In this document: positions 1 to 9,080 of the stretch, in pieces
Layout: every line of letters starts with the position of its first letter
Numbering within the stretch: position 1 is the first letter of the stretch
From: Anaerolineae bacterium
GTDB lineage: Bacteria; Chloroflexota; Anaerolineae; Anaerolineales; Villigracilaceae
DNA: 64,000 nt
Reading direction: 5' to 3'
Assembly (NCBI GenBank): GCA_017303655.1
Contig: JAFLCE010000002.1
Coordinates: 62,001-126,000, forward strand
Notes under the pieces: model-generated
The model's input: only the letters and a program-made list of their open reading frames with translations
What the model was told of the DNA's origin: nothing
Databases searched by the model: none
Translations under genes and position numbers: made by a program

Positions 1-1001
1 CATGTGACCAGCATATCACCGGCAACTTCTTTGAACAAGGCTTTATCTTTTTCAGTGAAGAGTCTGCGCCAATTCCCGGCTTGACCCTTCGGGAGGAAGG
101 ATGCGATGCCTTCATTACGTTTTGCCTGCCATTCTTCATCCGGGTTGGAAGACATTTCAGCCAGCAATTGTTTCTCCAGTGATTTGTTCACTTTCTTCAC
201 GCCGAGGAATTTCCACAAGCGTGATAGTTCAGTGAAAGGTTGAGCAAGCATATCTTCATAACGCAATGAGATGTAGTTCCCAGCATACAAACGCTTGCTT
301 TCAGAGTCGATCTCGTGCAGGTCATCTACCCAGCGTTTGGCAATATTACGAATGGATGCCTCATTAAAGATCGAGCGGCGACCGTCACTGAATGGAGCCG
401 AATCAGCTTTGAGGTCCGCCATGATGCGCTTATCTTCTGTGGTGAGGAACTTCGACTCTTCCACAAAATTACGGAAGCGTTCCGAGGTCAATACATCACG
501 TCCATCACGGACGATGTAAATAAGTTTGGCATCAGGATATAGAAGATGCGTATCGCGCACGATCTGTCCATGGATCGTGGATGACGGGCTTTTATCACCG
601 ACGATGTGTTTGCCTTCGCGGGCGGCATCGCGCTCCATGATGAAGTCGGCAGCGGCACGCAAAACGAGCGGAGAAAGGTCTCGCCCATGATTCCATCTAT
701 TCGATTTGCGCGTCAGCCACTCTTCGGCTTCGGGCGTATCCACCAATGACTTGAGCATGGGCTTGCGCGTAAAGAAATGTGCCTGATAATTGCAATGGAC
801 TTCGTCATGCAAGCGCAGAAGGCGCATCAATAAGGTCGTGCCCGAGCGAGCATGACCCATGATAAAAAATTTTTCGCGGGGAAAGAATTGTTTGATCTCT
901 GCCAGTTCTTCGGTGGTGATGGCAGGAATGGGGGTTCGAGCTTTCTTTTTGGGTTCGCCCTTAAGTAGAATGCGGGCAGCAGATTTAATCCGAGAAAACA
1001 T
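1..1001 (-). CDS. sulfotransferase family protein (3' end cut by window)
   Basis: Transfers a sulfuryl group from PAPS to an acceptor, here probably a glycan. The reading frame starts at an ATG at 1001 and runs open to the window edge (about 333 codons), so only the extreme C-terminus is missing. The PAPS 5'-phosphosulfate loop is visible at residues 47-58 (FIMGHARSGTTL) and the 3'-phosphate loop at about 163-172 (IVRDGRDVLT); GDKSPS lies at 135-140. It starts 2 bp after the stop of the upstream membrane protein, so they are probably cotranscribed. The family is sure; the acceptor is unknown. Confidence 0.88.
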   Translation of the reverse strand, partial: MFSRIKSAARILLKGEPKKKARTPIPAITTEELAEIKQFFPREKFFIMGHARSGTTLLMRLLRLHDEVHCNYQAHFFTRKPMLKSLVDTPEAEEWLTRKSNRWNHGRDLSPLVLRAAADFIMERDAAREGKHIVGDKSPSSTIHGQIVRDTHLLYPDAKLIYIVRDGRDVLTSERFRNFVEESKFLTTEDKRIMADLKADSAPFSDGRRSIFNEASIRNIAKRWVDDLHEIDSESKRLYAGNYISLRYEDMLAQPFTELSRLWKFLGVKKVNKSLEKQLLAEMSSNPDEEWQAKRNEGIASFLPKGQAGNWRRLFTEKDKALFKEVAGDMLVT

Positions 1002-1003
1002 AT

Positions 1004-1450
1004 TTATCTTTTCCAATTCAGCATCACAAGCCCAGCCAGGCAAACGACCACCCCGGCGATATTGATCCACGAAATTTTATCTTTGAAAACAAAGACTGCC
1101 ACTGGCACAAGGATAAGCGCCGCCAACACAGTCACCAGCACTGCAGCAATGCCAAGATTCCAACCGGCGCGATACATCAACAGATATCCAAATTCGATTC
1201 CCATCACCGCTACCGCCAGCCCAACACTCGCCCAATTCAGTTGTTTTAGTTCTGCTACAACATTTGAGGTAGGAAAGAAAAAGAAGGTAAAAAGGGTTGC
1301 CACAAAAGCAACCCCATACGTTACCAAAAGCGAAACGGTAAAGTTCACATTGGCAGGTGTGCTCTTTGCTACAAAATGATAAAGTGCACTGGAACAGATC
1401 GCCAGCGTGATCGAGAAATAAAAAAGGAACATGGAACCAGCTTTGCTCAT
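1004..1450 (-). CDS. small EamA/DMT-type membrane transporter
   Basis: A 148-residue integral membrane protein with four to five hydrophobic helices and a single EamA-like unit; the end (WINIAGVVVCLAGLVMLNW) is typical of the drug/metabolite transporter fold. Full EamA proteins have two such units, so this is a half-size protein expected to dimerise, like EmrE or the ArnE/ArnF undecaprenyl-linked sugar flippases. Its location between a sulfotransferase and a lipoprotein gene would suit a lipid-linked sugar or small-molecule carrier, but the substrate is inference. A GGA ribosome site precedes the chosen ATG at 1450. Confidence 0.7.
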   Translation of the reverse strand: MSKAGSMFLFYFSITLAICSSALYHFVAKSTPANVNFTVSLLVTYGVAFVATLFTFFFFPTSNVVAELKQLNWASVGLAVAVMGIEFGYLLMYRAGWNLGIAAVLVTVLAALILVPVAVFVFKDKISWINIAGVVVCLAGLVMLNWKR

Positions 1451-1457
1451 TGATCCG

Positions 1458-2060
1458 TTATCTAAAATCTACAGATTCTTTTGTGACCTTAACCTTGTAA
1501 ATAATGGATGCATCTGTGATGCACATGACCTTGTCGCCCGATCGGGCAACAGATTCTTCCTCGCCAGTGATCCAGGCATAGCCCCAATAACAGCCCGCCA
1601 CAACATTAGCGCTTAACACATCGCCTCTGCCGACCGAGAACGAATAGGTATAACATTCGCCTTTATCGTTGGGGTTCAGCATGCCAAACGCCAGGTTGGC
1701 ACTACCCAAGGCTTCATTGTAAAACTCAACCTTCACCAAAGTCCCTTTCGGCTCAGCGACAGGGATCTGGTTACATTCAGGAGTAGCAGTCGCCGCAACC
1801 ACCGCCACAGGAGCCGGTTGCGTGGGCAGCAATTCGAGTACAGGCGCAAGGGTTGCAGTGGGCTGCGGAGTAAAAGTCGGCGGAACAGGTGTGGCAGATG
1901 GCATAGCAGCCGCGGTCTGCGTAATGATCACCCATGCCTCGGCAACAGCAGTCGCAGCCAGATCTTCCGAGCTGACCTCAGGGGTAGCTTCCGCGCCGCC
2001 ACAAGCAGATAAGGCGAGAATCGCCAGAATTGAAATGGTAATAAGGAATTTCTGTTTCAT
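1458..2060 (-). CDS. lipoprotein with Pro/Thr-rich linker, unknown function
   Basis: A 200-residue secreted lipoprotein. The signal peptide ends in a lipobox, LSAC with Cys20 as the lipidation site. Residues about 54-95 are rich in Pro, Thr and Ala, a linker style common in exported Chloroflexota proteins, and the C-terminal domain (about 95-200) carries four cysteines (near ATPEC, GECYT, GCYWG and VMCIT) that may form disulfides outside the membrane. No family is recognised. It lies 7 bp upstream of the EamA-type gene on the same strand. Confidence 0.72.
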   Translation of the reverse strand: MKQKFLITISILAILALSACGGAEATPEVSSEDLAATAVAEAWVIITQTAAAMPSATPVPPTFTPQPTATLAPVLELLPTQPAPVAVVAATATPECNQIPVAEPKGTLVKVEFYNEALGSANLAFGMLNPNDKGECYTYSFSVGRGDVLSANVVAGCYWGYAWITGEEESVARSGDKVMCITDASIIYKVKVTKESVDFR

Positions 2061-2094
2061 ATAGTTCTCCAGCCCTTATTTTTACCATGAAATA

Positions 2095-2119
2095 GCAACC
2101 CGTCACTTGGACGGGTTGC
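2095..2119 (-). terminator. hairpin after the 2127-3584 gene
   Basis: Perfect 10-bp inverted repeat (2095-2104 and 2110-2119, 5-nt loop) placed just downstream of the stop of the large transferase gene and upstream of the lipoprotein gene. GC-rich stem. On the minus strand it is followed by a mixed rather than a T-rich stretch, so termination strength is uncertain. Confidence 0.5.
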
Positions 2120-2126
2120 CCGCTTC

Positions 2127-3584
2127 TTACTTAACCGACACTTGATTCAACACCCAAAGAATGAACTCCGCTGTTCGTTTTCCCGCTGCCGCGTCGGTGA
2201 AGGTGATCTCGTCTTCGACAAACTTGCGACGTTCGGCAGAGTCGATGGTTTTATCTTTCAAGTACATATTCAAGGCATCACGTAACTCAACCTCGTTACT
2301 CGCAACTCGTCCCGCCTTTGCCCAATGGAAACGTTGGTGTGTGGGCCAATCCCCGATCTCTTTCAGCGAGAGTGAGAATTTCTTTGGCTTATTCCATCCC
2401 CCAGGGACGTCAATCGTTGCCGCGATCATCGGCGTATCATGGACAGCCGTTTCAACCAACATCGTCGAGTAGACTGTCACCACCACATCCGAATACGCCA
2501 TCATGGACGACTTCTCGTCCATATCTTCGCCACCGTAGTAACCGAGCGATCCGCCCAATGCCACAGGTTGTACGACATGCACATTGGGATATTTTTTCTC
2601 CAACTCAAAAACTTGTGCGCGTTCGTCGGCGAAAATCTTCGGCTTGTCTTGAAAATGACTGGGATGCAAGCGAATCAGTAATTGAGAAGGTTCTGCCAGT
2701 GAATCAGACGAAACTAATTTTGCCAGTGCTTCGATGTTCGGGAAGTTCGGCGCAAAGTGGACGAAACTGCTGGCGTACGAGATCAACTTACGTTTGGGAT
2801 CAAGCCCGTGTAGTTTGAAATACTCATCGCGCGGCATGAGCCATTGCTTGCGGAAGTAGCCATCATACGAAGGGATGCCGCCAATGTTCACATGCTCGGG
2901 ATCCCAATCCGAACCTTTGACAAGTTCCTCTTTTTGCAACTCAGACCAGCACGTTGCCCACTGCACATCCGCACCGGAGACGTTGTACGAGGATGAATTA
3001 TCCCAGCCCACGATGACAGTCATGTTCGGGATTCCGCGTCGGGCGGACTCACGCAGGAGGTAGCGGTCCATGCGCCAGCCAGGAGTAGAGGCGATAACCA
3101 TGTCGGGTTGATATTTGTCAAAGAGGTCAGTGTACAGCCCCAGGGTAGGCGTGAAGCGGTTTTGCATCTTCACCAAAAGTTTACGTGCCCACGAAAAATT
3201 CCGCAGAAAGAAAAGCATCACGGCGGCGGGAATCCAAACCCCGAGGCGGAACTTCCAGCCGTTCTCGCCCCACACTTCCCAGACGTGGCTATCCATCGCC
3301 TCGGTGTTGATGCGGCGCGAGCCGCCCACGCGGCGCAAATAGGCCAAAAGCCATTGCATACGCGGACTGACTTTTTTGGCGTAGTCGTTGGCTTGCTTTA
3401 AACGTAAGCCTTCAAAGGTGATGCCATGATGAGTGAAACGTGAAGCGATCTTGTCTTTGGTGTCATCGTCGGTAAGGACGACGACTTCCACGCCCGCATC
3501 AAGCAGCGTCGAAACGACATCGCTTTGTAGAAAATAGATAATTGCCATGCCGTGGTCGGCAGAAATGAAGATGCGTTTGGTCAT
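2127..3584 (-). CDS. GT-B-fold surface carbohydrate transferase (CDP-glycerol/capsule-transferase-like)
   Basis: A 485-residue soluble protein beginning with a Rossmann-like segment (RIFISADHGMAIIYFL) and ending with a C-terminal half typical of CDP-glycerophosphotransferase or capsule-type transferases: RLHPSHF around residue 300, then YSDVVVTVYSTMLVETAVHDTP near 375-400. Similar architecture is seen in two other genes of this window (23368 and 58654), so the locus carries three divergent members. It probably adds a sugar or polyol-phosphate to a surface glycan. No tight operon partner; a divergent promoter region separates it from the GGDEF gene. Confidence 0.62.
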   Translation of the reverse strand: MTKRIFISADHGMAIIYFLQSDVVSTLLDAGVEVVVLTDDDTKDKIASRFTHHGITFEGLRLKQANDYAKKVSPRMQWLLAYLRRVGGSRRINTEAMDSHVWEVWGENGWKFRLGVWIPAAVMLFFLRNFSWARKLLVKMQNRFTPTLGLYTDLFDKYQPDMVIASTPGWRMDRYLLRESARRGIPNMTVIVGWDNSSSYNVSGADVQWATCWSELQKEELVKGSDWDPEHVNIGGIPSYDGYFRKQWLMPRDEYFKLHGLDPKRKLISYASSFVHFAPNFPNIEALAKLVSSDSLAEPSQLLIRLHPSHFQDKPKIFADERAQVFELEKKYPNVHVVQPVALGGSLGYYGGEDMDEKSSMMAYSDVVVTVYSTMLVETAVHDTPMIAATIDVPGGWNKPKKFSLSLKEIGDWPTHQRFHWAKAGRVASNEVELRDALNMYLKDKTIDSAERRKFVEDEITFTDAAAGKRTAEFILWVLNQVSVK

Positions 3585-3650
3585 TGGGCTTGTATTTTAG
3601 CATGAGAAATCGGGATTGAATTTTGGTCACAAAGGGTATAAACTGCATCC
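3585..3650. promoter_or_regulatory. divergent intergenic promoter region
   Basis: 66 bp between two divergent genes, so it must hold promoters for both. On the plus strand TTGAAT and TATAAA, 15 bp apart, lie just before the GGDEF gene. On the minus strand TAAAAT near 3597-3602 is a possible -10 for the transferase gene. Spacing is suboptimal in both cases. Confidence 0.4.
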
Positions 3651-5630
3651 ATGTTCATAATTACCCCAATTGTCGTCTCGTCTTTTATTTCGATGATTGT
3701 GTTTGCAATGATTACCATTGTCGCCTGGCAGCGTAGACATGAATTATCTGGTTATTATTTTGCTATGTGGGCAAGCTGTAATATCTTTTGGATGGCGATG
3801 GTCACGCTTGGCTTTGCAGCGACAACAATTCCGTTAAAAGTCTTCTTTGCCACTCTGGATGCATGGGGCTATTTACCCGGATTTTCGTTTTTACTTTTAT
3901 TTGCCTTGTCCTTCACGGGATACGAACACATTACCCAGAAGAGTTGGATGAAAGCCATTGCAGTATTTTTTTCCATTTCGAATCTCTCAATAATCTCTAC
4001 CAACTCGTGGCACAGATTATATTGGAGCGATTTTATTCCTCAGGCAAATAATGTCATTTTATTCGAACATGGTCCTGCGTTTTCATATACAGTGATCTCA
4101 GGTTATGCACTGATATTATCGGTTTTGATCGTTTTTACCATTGGTGCATTTCGTGGATCAAGCATTATGAAGCGTCAGACACGCTGGTTGGTAGCCGCAC
4201 TTCTTACATTCATTTTCTTGAATGTCGTTTATCAAACTAATATAGCCCAAATGCCAGGGGTAGATTGGACAGCCGCCACTTCTTCACTCTTTGGTCTGAT
4301 GGTTTTATTAGCTCTATATGGCGATAAATTACTGGACATTTCACCCATTGCCCGCAACAAATTAATAAACAGTCTGAGTGACGGCATGATCGCGCTCGAC
4401 TTAAATAACCGTATTATTGATATCAACCGTTCGGCAGCGGCGGTACTTGAAAATACAGAAGATGCTTTGCTTGGGAAAAATTTGGAGGGTGTTTTTCCAC
4501 GCTTTGGTTCAGAGTTGAAAAATGACCCAGAGAAAGAGGTCAAGTTTGAACTCAGCACCAATGATCAGCACTTTTATGATGTGCTGATCTCTCCTTTGCG
4601 CGAAGAGTGGCCCAAAGGGTTAGTCGGCAGGTTGATCATCCTGCGCGATGTGACCGAGCGCAAGCAGACCGAGTTGAGATTGCTGCAATTACATAAAGCG
4701 GTGGAACAAAGCCCTGTTTCCGTGGTGATCACTGACATTAAGGGGAACATCGAATATGTCAATCCATTTTTTTCACAACTAACCGGGTATCAACTCAATG
4801 AGGTCATCGGGAAGAATCCGCGCATCATTCAATCGGGCAACACTTCGCCAGAAACGTATGAAAAAATGTGGCAGACGATCCAATCTGGCAAGGTCTGGCG
4901 CGGCGAACTCTTAAATAAAAAGAAGAACGGCGAACCTTATTGGGAAGTGGAGATGATCGCCCCTGTCATTGACAGCGAAGGTGCCATTGTCAATTACATC
5001 GCCATCAAGGAGGATGTGACCGCCCAGAAAGAATCGGACGCCAAATTACGTGATGCTTACACAAAACTTGAAGATCAAATGAGGGAGATCCAAGAATTGC
5101 AGGATGAATTGCGTGAGCAAGCCATTCGCGACCCGCTTACAAAACTCCACAATCGGCATTATCTAAAAGAAACGTTGAGCCGCGAATTATCCCGTGCCTT
5201 GCGTGAAAAATATCCGGTTTCATTTCTAATGTTGGACATCGATCTCTTTAAACGTGTCAATGATACGTACGGGCACGCTACGGGCGACTTTGTATTAAGA
5301 GACCTTGCCGATCATCTTATAAAATTTACCCGCACAGGCGATATTGTGTGCCGTTATGGGGGCGAGGAATTTCTTGTGGCTTTTCCAAACACAAAAGAAA
5401 AGGATGCTTTTCTCATCGCAGATCGTCTGCGCGAATCCATTCAAGGAACCCCAATCTATGTGGATCACCACATGATCTCGATCACAATTTCAGCGGGCAT
5501 TTCAGAGTTCCCCACTCATGGTCACTATGAAGCATTGATACTCGATACTGCCGACAAGGCTCTATATCACGCAAAACACAATGGGCGTAATCAAGTGGTG
5601 TTGTGGTCGAAGATAAAAACGCCGTTTTAG
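3651..5630 (+). CDS. membrane PAS-PAS-GGDEF diguanylate cyclase
   Basis: A 659-residue signalling protein predicted to make cyclic di-GMP from two GTP. Residues 1-225 form about seven membrane helices resembling the histidine-kinase N-terminal 7TM domain. Two PAS domains follow (about 235-345 and 352-470), then a short coiled coil and the GGDEF domain (about 495-655). The active-site signature is intact as GGEEF at 570-574, and an inhibitory I-site RTGD sits at 561-564 with the usual 5-residue spacing, so product inhibition is expected. It is the only plus-strand gene in the first 29 kb. c-di-GMP commonly controls surface polysaccharide output, so a regulatory link to the cluster is plausible but not shown. 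Confidence 0.93.
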   Translation: MFIITPIVVSSFISMIVFAMITIVAWQRRHELSGYYFAMWASCNIFWMAMVTLGFAATTIPLKVFFATLDAWGYLPGFSFLLLFALSFTGYEHITQKSWMKAIAVFFSISNLSIISTNSWHRLYWSDFIPQANNVILFEHGPAFSYTVISGYALILSVLIVFTIGAFRGSSIMKRQTRWLVAALLTFIFLNVVYQTNIAQMPGVDWTAATSSLFGLMVLLALYGDKLLDISPIARNKLINSLSDGMIALDLNNRIIDINRSAAAVLENTEDALLGKNLEGVFPRFGSELKNDPEKEVKFELSTNDQHFYDVLISPLREEWPKGLVGRLIILRDVTERKQTELRLLQLHKAVEQSPVSVVITDIKGNIEYVNPFFSQLTGYQLNEVIGKNPRIIQSGNTSPETYEKMWQTIQSGKVWRGELLNKKKNGEPYWEVEMIAPVIDSEGAIVNYIAIKEDVTAQKESDAKLRDAYTKLEDQMREIQELQDELREQAIRDPLTKLHNRHYLKETLSRELSRALREKYPVSFLMLDIDLFKRVNDTYGHATGDFVLRDLADHLIKFTRTGDIVCRYGGEEFLVAFPNTKEKDAFLIADRLRESIQGTPIYVDHHMISITISAGISEFPTHGHYEALILDTADKALYHAKHNGRNQVVLWSKIKTPF

Positions 5631-5642
5631 TGATTTGAGTAA

Positions 5643-6590
5643 TTACGAATAATACCAACTAAAAATCTTGTTATACACCGCCAGCAACATCTTCTTAATG
5701 GGCGGCAATTCCAATATCCTTTTCCCTACACCCACCTTCTTCCTTCTTTCTTCTTTCTTTAGTTCCCCACGCAAATACCCCAACGTATTAGACATATTCA
5801 TCGCCAATGGGTCGGAGACCATCAGCCGTAGCAAGCCCGCATCATTCATGCGTTTATCGAGCTGGCGGACTTGTCCCATAGGCTTGTCCATGTCGAAGGG
5901 CAGGAATTGCTGCAAGGTGGATTTGTACGCGGTGAACTGCCAGTGACTTGCCCCCGCAAGTGCGGTGAGACCTTTGTATTGAATGCGCCAGTCGCTCGTC
6001 TCGGCATAGACTTTTACATTCTCTTCTTCAGTTTGCCCGAGCGAGAGGTTGAATTCTAAAAAGGTTTCCCATGGAATGAATTGATCTTCATCCAAGGTCG
6101 CATTTTTCCGTGCCCACTCTTGAGTAGACGTATATAACTCCGGCGAGGTACGAAATGGTCGTGCCGTCACCATGCCAACGTTCGGGAAAGTCTCAAGAAT
6201 TTCAACAGAACGCGAAAGCCAGCTCGGGGAGAACAAAACGTCCGCATCGGTGTAGGCTATGATCTCGCCCGGCGCGCCCGCCAGCATCACATTCCACGCG
6301 CCGCCCTTGCCCATGTTCTTCTCAGAGAGGATCAAATATTGAATCCGTCCCTCTTCTTTTTCTTTCACAAGAAAGTCACGCACTTCAGGGCATGAGCCGT
6401 TATCGAAAATCATCAGGTCGAATGGCAGACCTGCATCCTTGCGCATGGACTCAAGCGAGACTTTCAACACGTCGAGAGTTTCGGCGTAGAATCCGCTCAG
6501 GAAGGGGATGTAATTCAACAGCGCAACCGTAATCCGCTCGGGCTTTGCTACGTCTTTGACGAACTTGGCAGGGTTTTGACCTTTACGCAT
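5643..6590 (-). CDS. GT2-family glycosyltransferase
   Basis: A 315-residue GT-A-fold transferase. The nucleotide-sugar site is visible as VALLNY near residue 22, IFDNGS at 61-66 and the metal-binding TDAD at 114-117. The region after it (ALAGASHWQFTAY) resembles the acceptor side of GT2 enzymes. No membrane helices. It converges with the diguanylate cyclase gene, whose stop lies only 12 bp away, and follows the sulfatase-fold gene by 14 bp, suggesting cotranscription. Donor and acceptor sugars are unknown. Confidence 0.85.
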   Translation of the reverse strand: MRKGQNPAKFVKDVAKPERITVALLNYIPFLSGFYAETLDVLKVSLESMRKDAGLPFDLMIFDNGSCPEVRDFLVKEKEEGRIQYLILSEKNMGKGGAWNVMLAGAPGEIIAYTDADVLFSPSWLSRSVEILETFPNVGMVTARPFRTSPELYTSTQEWARKNATLDEDQFIPWETFLEFNLSLGQTEEENVKVYAETSDWRIQYKGLTALAGASHWQFTAYKSTLQQFLPFDMDKPMGQVRQLDKRMNDAGLLRLMVSDPLAMNMSNTLGYLRGELKKEERRKKVGVGKRILELPPIKKMLLAVYNKIFSWYYS

Positions 6591-6604
6591 ACATTCCTAT
6601 CAGA

Positions 6605-8134
6605 TTATTTCAAGTATGGTTTATTCATTTCTTCTAGCTTGGTTTTCAATGCAACAAGCAATGTTTTACTAAGTTCATCATTTTCAGAGTACAAGTTATT
6701 CAATTCTTCAGGGTCTTCGGCAAGATTATAAAGTTCAATTCTATCCTTACCATTCAGTTCTTTATAGCCTGTGAAATACATCAACTTGTAATCACCTTTT
6801 ATTTGCGACAATGTCACAATGGTAAGTGGGTCATTCGGAGCCGTGTCTCTCGTTTGAACTGTATAGATATATCGATCAGAAGTTAATATATCATTTGAAA
6901 ATGGTGGAAGAACACTTCCTTCTAACCCATCTGGGTTGCTTCCGCCAGTTACATGAAGTAGCGTAGGGAATATATCCACAGCACTAGTAGGAGCATAAAT
7001 ATCTGTCCGCGTAGAACGACCCGGTTCAAAAATCATAAGAGGGATATGAATAACCGGTTCATATAAAACAGGAGTTAAGTGCCCAGCTATCCCTCGCTCA
7101 TGAAGTTCGCCATGGTCAGACGTTAAGATAATCCATGTGTCGTCAAGAATACCGGCGGACTCAAGTTTATTAAACAATCTTCCAAACTCACTATCAACAT
7201 ATAAAATAAACTCATCGTAAGGTCGGCGCCACTCTGGCATTTTATCAGCAGAGGGACCAGAATAAAAAAACGGGTCGTCAGCCTTTTCTATTGCGTGAAA
7301 ACCATCATCCTTAAATGCATCGAAAAAATCCTGACGTGTACCATAAGGGTCGTGAGGAGGAATAAAGTGAAAATATCCAAAAAATGGTTTCGGAAAATCA
7401 GAAGCACTGGAACCCAGCCAATCGATAACCATTTCAAGGGTAAAGTAATTATCATCGTAAACTGCTGGTAGCCCACGCGGAAATTGAGGCAGTAACGGTG
7501 CAATTTTTTTCTTTTGATATTCCTCGAAAATTGAGGGCAGAAATAAAGAATAATTCCCTGCCTCATTTTTTTTAATTGTACGGGCCCATGCAACCATAGC
7601 CGTTTCTTGATCTTTTGAAAAGAGTTTTTTTATTATCTCATCACTATTCAAAAAAAATCTTTCCAAAGGGATATTCTGCTCTAGTCCTGATGAAAATTGG
7701 TTCAACAAGCTAACAACCGCTGGATTATGTGAGTATGCCACCCGATAGTAATCCTGAAAAGAATGAAAGATGCTTTTGTTTGCCAAAGATGCCGCAACAG
7801 TATCGTACAAACTAAATGCACGATGTTGCCAAGGCAGCACGCCGGTCAATAAAGAACCGGTCCCAGGTGTCGTAAAATTTCCACCTGAATGATGATTGTG
7901 ATAAACAATAGCTCGCTCAGCAAGACGGGAAAGATTAGGGGTGGTATCACGTCCATATCCGTAAGCAGAAATACTATTTGCAGTAAATGCATCGAATACG
8001 ATAATCAACACGTTCTTCTTTTCTGAAGCCGGCTGACTGGAAGGAATGAATTTGAAATATGGCAGTCCTATTAATCCTACTGAAGCCACCCCAGACATCT
8101 TTAGAAAATCTCGTCTACTAAACTTTTTATTCAT
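6605..8134 (-). CDS. Tat-exported sulfatase-fold hydrolase/transferase with Thr at the nucleophile
   Basis: A 509-residue alkaline-phosphatase-superfamily protein with an N-terminal twin-arginine signal (SRRDFLKMSG, residues 5-14) followed by a hydrophobic stretch. Metal ligands are visible in IIVFDAF near residue 46 and TSDHGELHERG near residue 340. At the position where sulfatases carry the C/S-x-P-x-R formylglycine motif this protein has TTPGTGSLLTG, so neither the modifiable Cys/Ser nor the Arg is present. Threonine nucleophiles occur in phosphoethanolamine/phosphoglycerol transferases and phosphonate hydrolases of the same fold. It may therefore transfer or remove a phospho-substituent rather than a sulfate. 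Visibly AT-rich relative to its neighbours. Confidence 0.8.
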   Translation of the reverse strand: MNKKFSRRDFLKMSGVASVGLIGLPYFKFIPSSQPASEKKNVLIIVFDAFTANSISAYGYGRDTTPNLSRLAERAIVYHNHHSGGNFTTPGTGSLLTGVLPWQHRAFSLYDTVAASLANKSIFHSFQDYYRVAYSHNPAVVSLLNQFSSGLEQNIPLERFFLNSDEIIKKLFSKDQETAMVAWARTIKKNEAGNYSLFLPSIFEEYQKKKIAPLLPQFPRGLPAVYDDNYFTLEMVIDWLGSSASDFPKPFFGYFHFIPPHDPYGTRQDFFDAFKDDGFHAIEKADDPFFYSGPSADKMPEWRRPYDEFILYVDSEFGRLFNKLESAGILDDTWIILTSDHGELHERGIAGHLTPVLYEPVIHIPLMIFEPGRSTRTDIYAPTSAVDIFPTLLHVTGGSNPDGLEGSVLPPFSNDILTSDRYIYTVQTRDTAPNDPLTIVTLSQIKGDYKLMYFTGYKELNGKDRIELYNLAEDPEELNNLYSENDELSKTLLVALKTKLEEMNKPYLK

Positions 8135-8162
8135 CCGAAAAACACCTTATTGGTAAATTCCA

Positions 8163-9074
8163 TTATTTTCCAAACAATTTCTTGATTCTCTTCTGCCATC
8201 GCTTCGGTCTGGCAAGATTCTCAACCACACCCTCAGGCAGGAAAAAAAATACAGCACGCAGGAACAATTCAAGGCGGCGTGTGAAGCGCTGTGATGTCAA
8301 CTTTGGGCGAGTAAGTTTACCATCTGCGGCAAGTTGATGAGTTGAATCCAAAATCGTGTAACGCACATTCGCCTGCCCGCCTGCCAAACGGATATTCTCA
8401 TTCGTGTCGGGGTGGTCATAATGCGGCTTTGCGCCAAGTAGGTGACTGTAATCATGATTCTGATGCACGATCATCACCGACGGCGTGCAATCGATCACCG
8501 CCCAATTTTCTTTTCGCGCTTTATAGATCATCCAGTTATCCCAACCCGCACGTCCGATGATGAAATTCGGGATGTCCGTATAAGAAGAAAAAGGAAAGAG
8601 GAAGAAATCGCTTCCGGCGGGACGATGGAGTTGGCCCTGACCATTGACCATGGATCTCAGTCCACGACTCCAGTCTCCCGAAAAATCAAGCGGCGCAGTC
8701 ACATCTAAATCCCAGCGTTGACTCAATAAGACAAATTCCGACTTTAGATCTTTGACCTGTCTCGCTGCTTCGACAAAATCAGGCATGAGGATCATATCTG
8801 CATTGATGATGCAAAGCAATTCGCTATTCGAATTCTCACGCGCTAACTTGAACATGGACGAGATCAATGGCGTGCCATTAGCATTTCGCTCCACAGTGGC
8901 GATATGTTTTACCCCCAACTCGTGCGCAGCTTCAGCGAGACCATCTTCCTCGCCAAGCAAAATGACTTCGACATCCGGCAGTAACGTCCACGACTTGATG
9001 GCGTTGCGCTGGATCATCGCGATGTGTGGATTGATAAAGGGCTTGGGGGCGGAGAATAGAGTAATCAGTGACAT
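8163..9074 (-). CDS. GT-A-fold glycosyltransferase-like protein
   Basis: About 303 residues. A GT-A pattern is visible: a short beta strand with LITLFSAPKPF at the N-terminus and a metal-binding-like INADMILMPDF with NAD near residues 91-93, followed by GRAGWDNWMIY. No membrane helices, but a hydrophobic and basic C-terminus (LFLRAVFFFLPEG) may associate with the membrane. I place the start at the ATG at 9074; a TTG at 9080 directly follows the stop of the cytidylyltransferase gene and is a less likely start. Donor unknown. Confidence 0.65.
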   Translation of the reverse strand: MSLITLFSAPKPFINPHIAMIQRNAIKSWTLLPDVEVILLGEEDGLAEAAHELGVKHIATVERNANGTPLISSMFKLARENSNSELLCIINADMILMPDFVEAARQVKDLKSEFVLLSQRWDLDVTAPLDFSGDWSRGLRSMVNGQGQLHRPAGSDFFLFPFSSYTDIPNFIIGRAGWDNWMIYKARKENWAVIDCTPSVMIVHQNHDYSHLLGAKPHYDHPDTNENIRLAGGQANVRYTILDSTHQLAADGKLTRPKLTSQRFTRRLELFLRAVFFFLPEGVVENLARPKRWQKRIKKLFGK

Positions 9075-9080
9075 CAGCAA

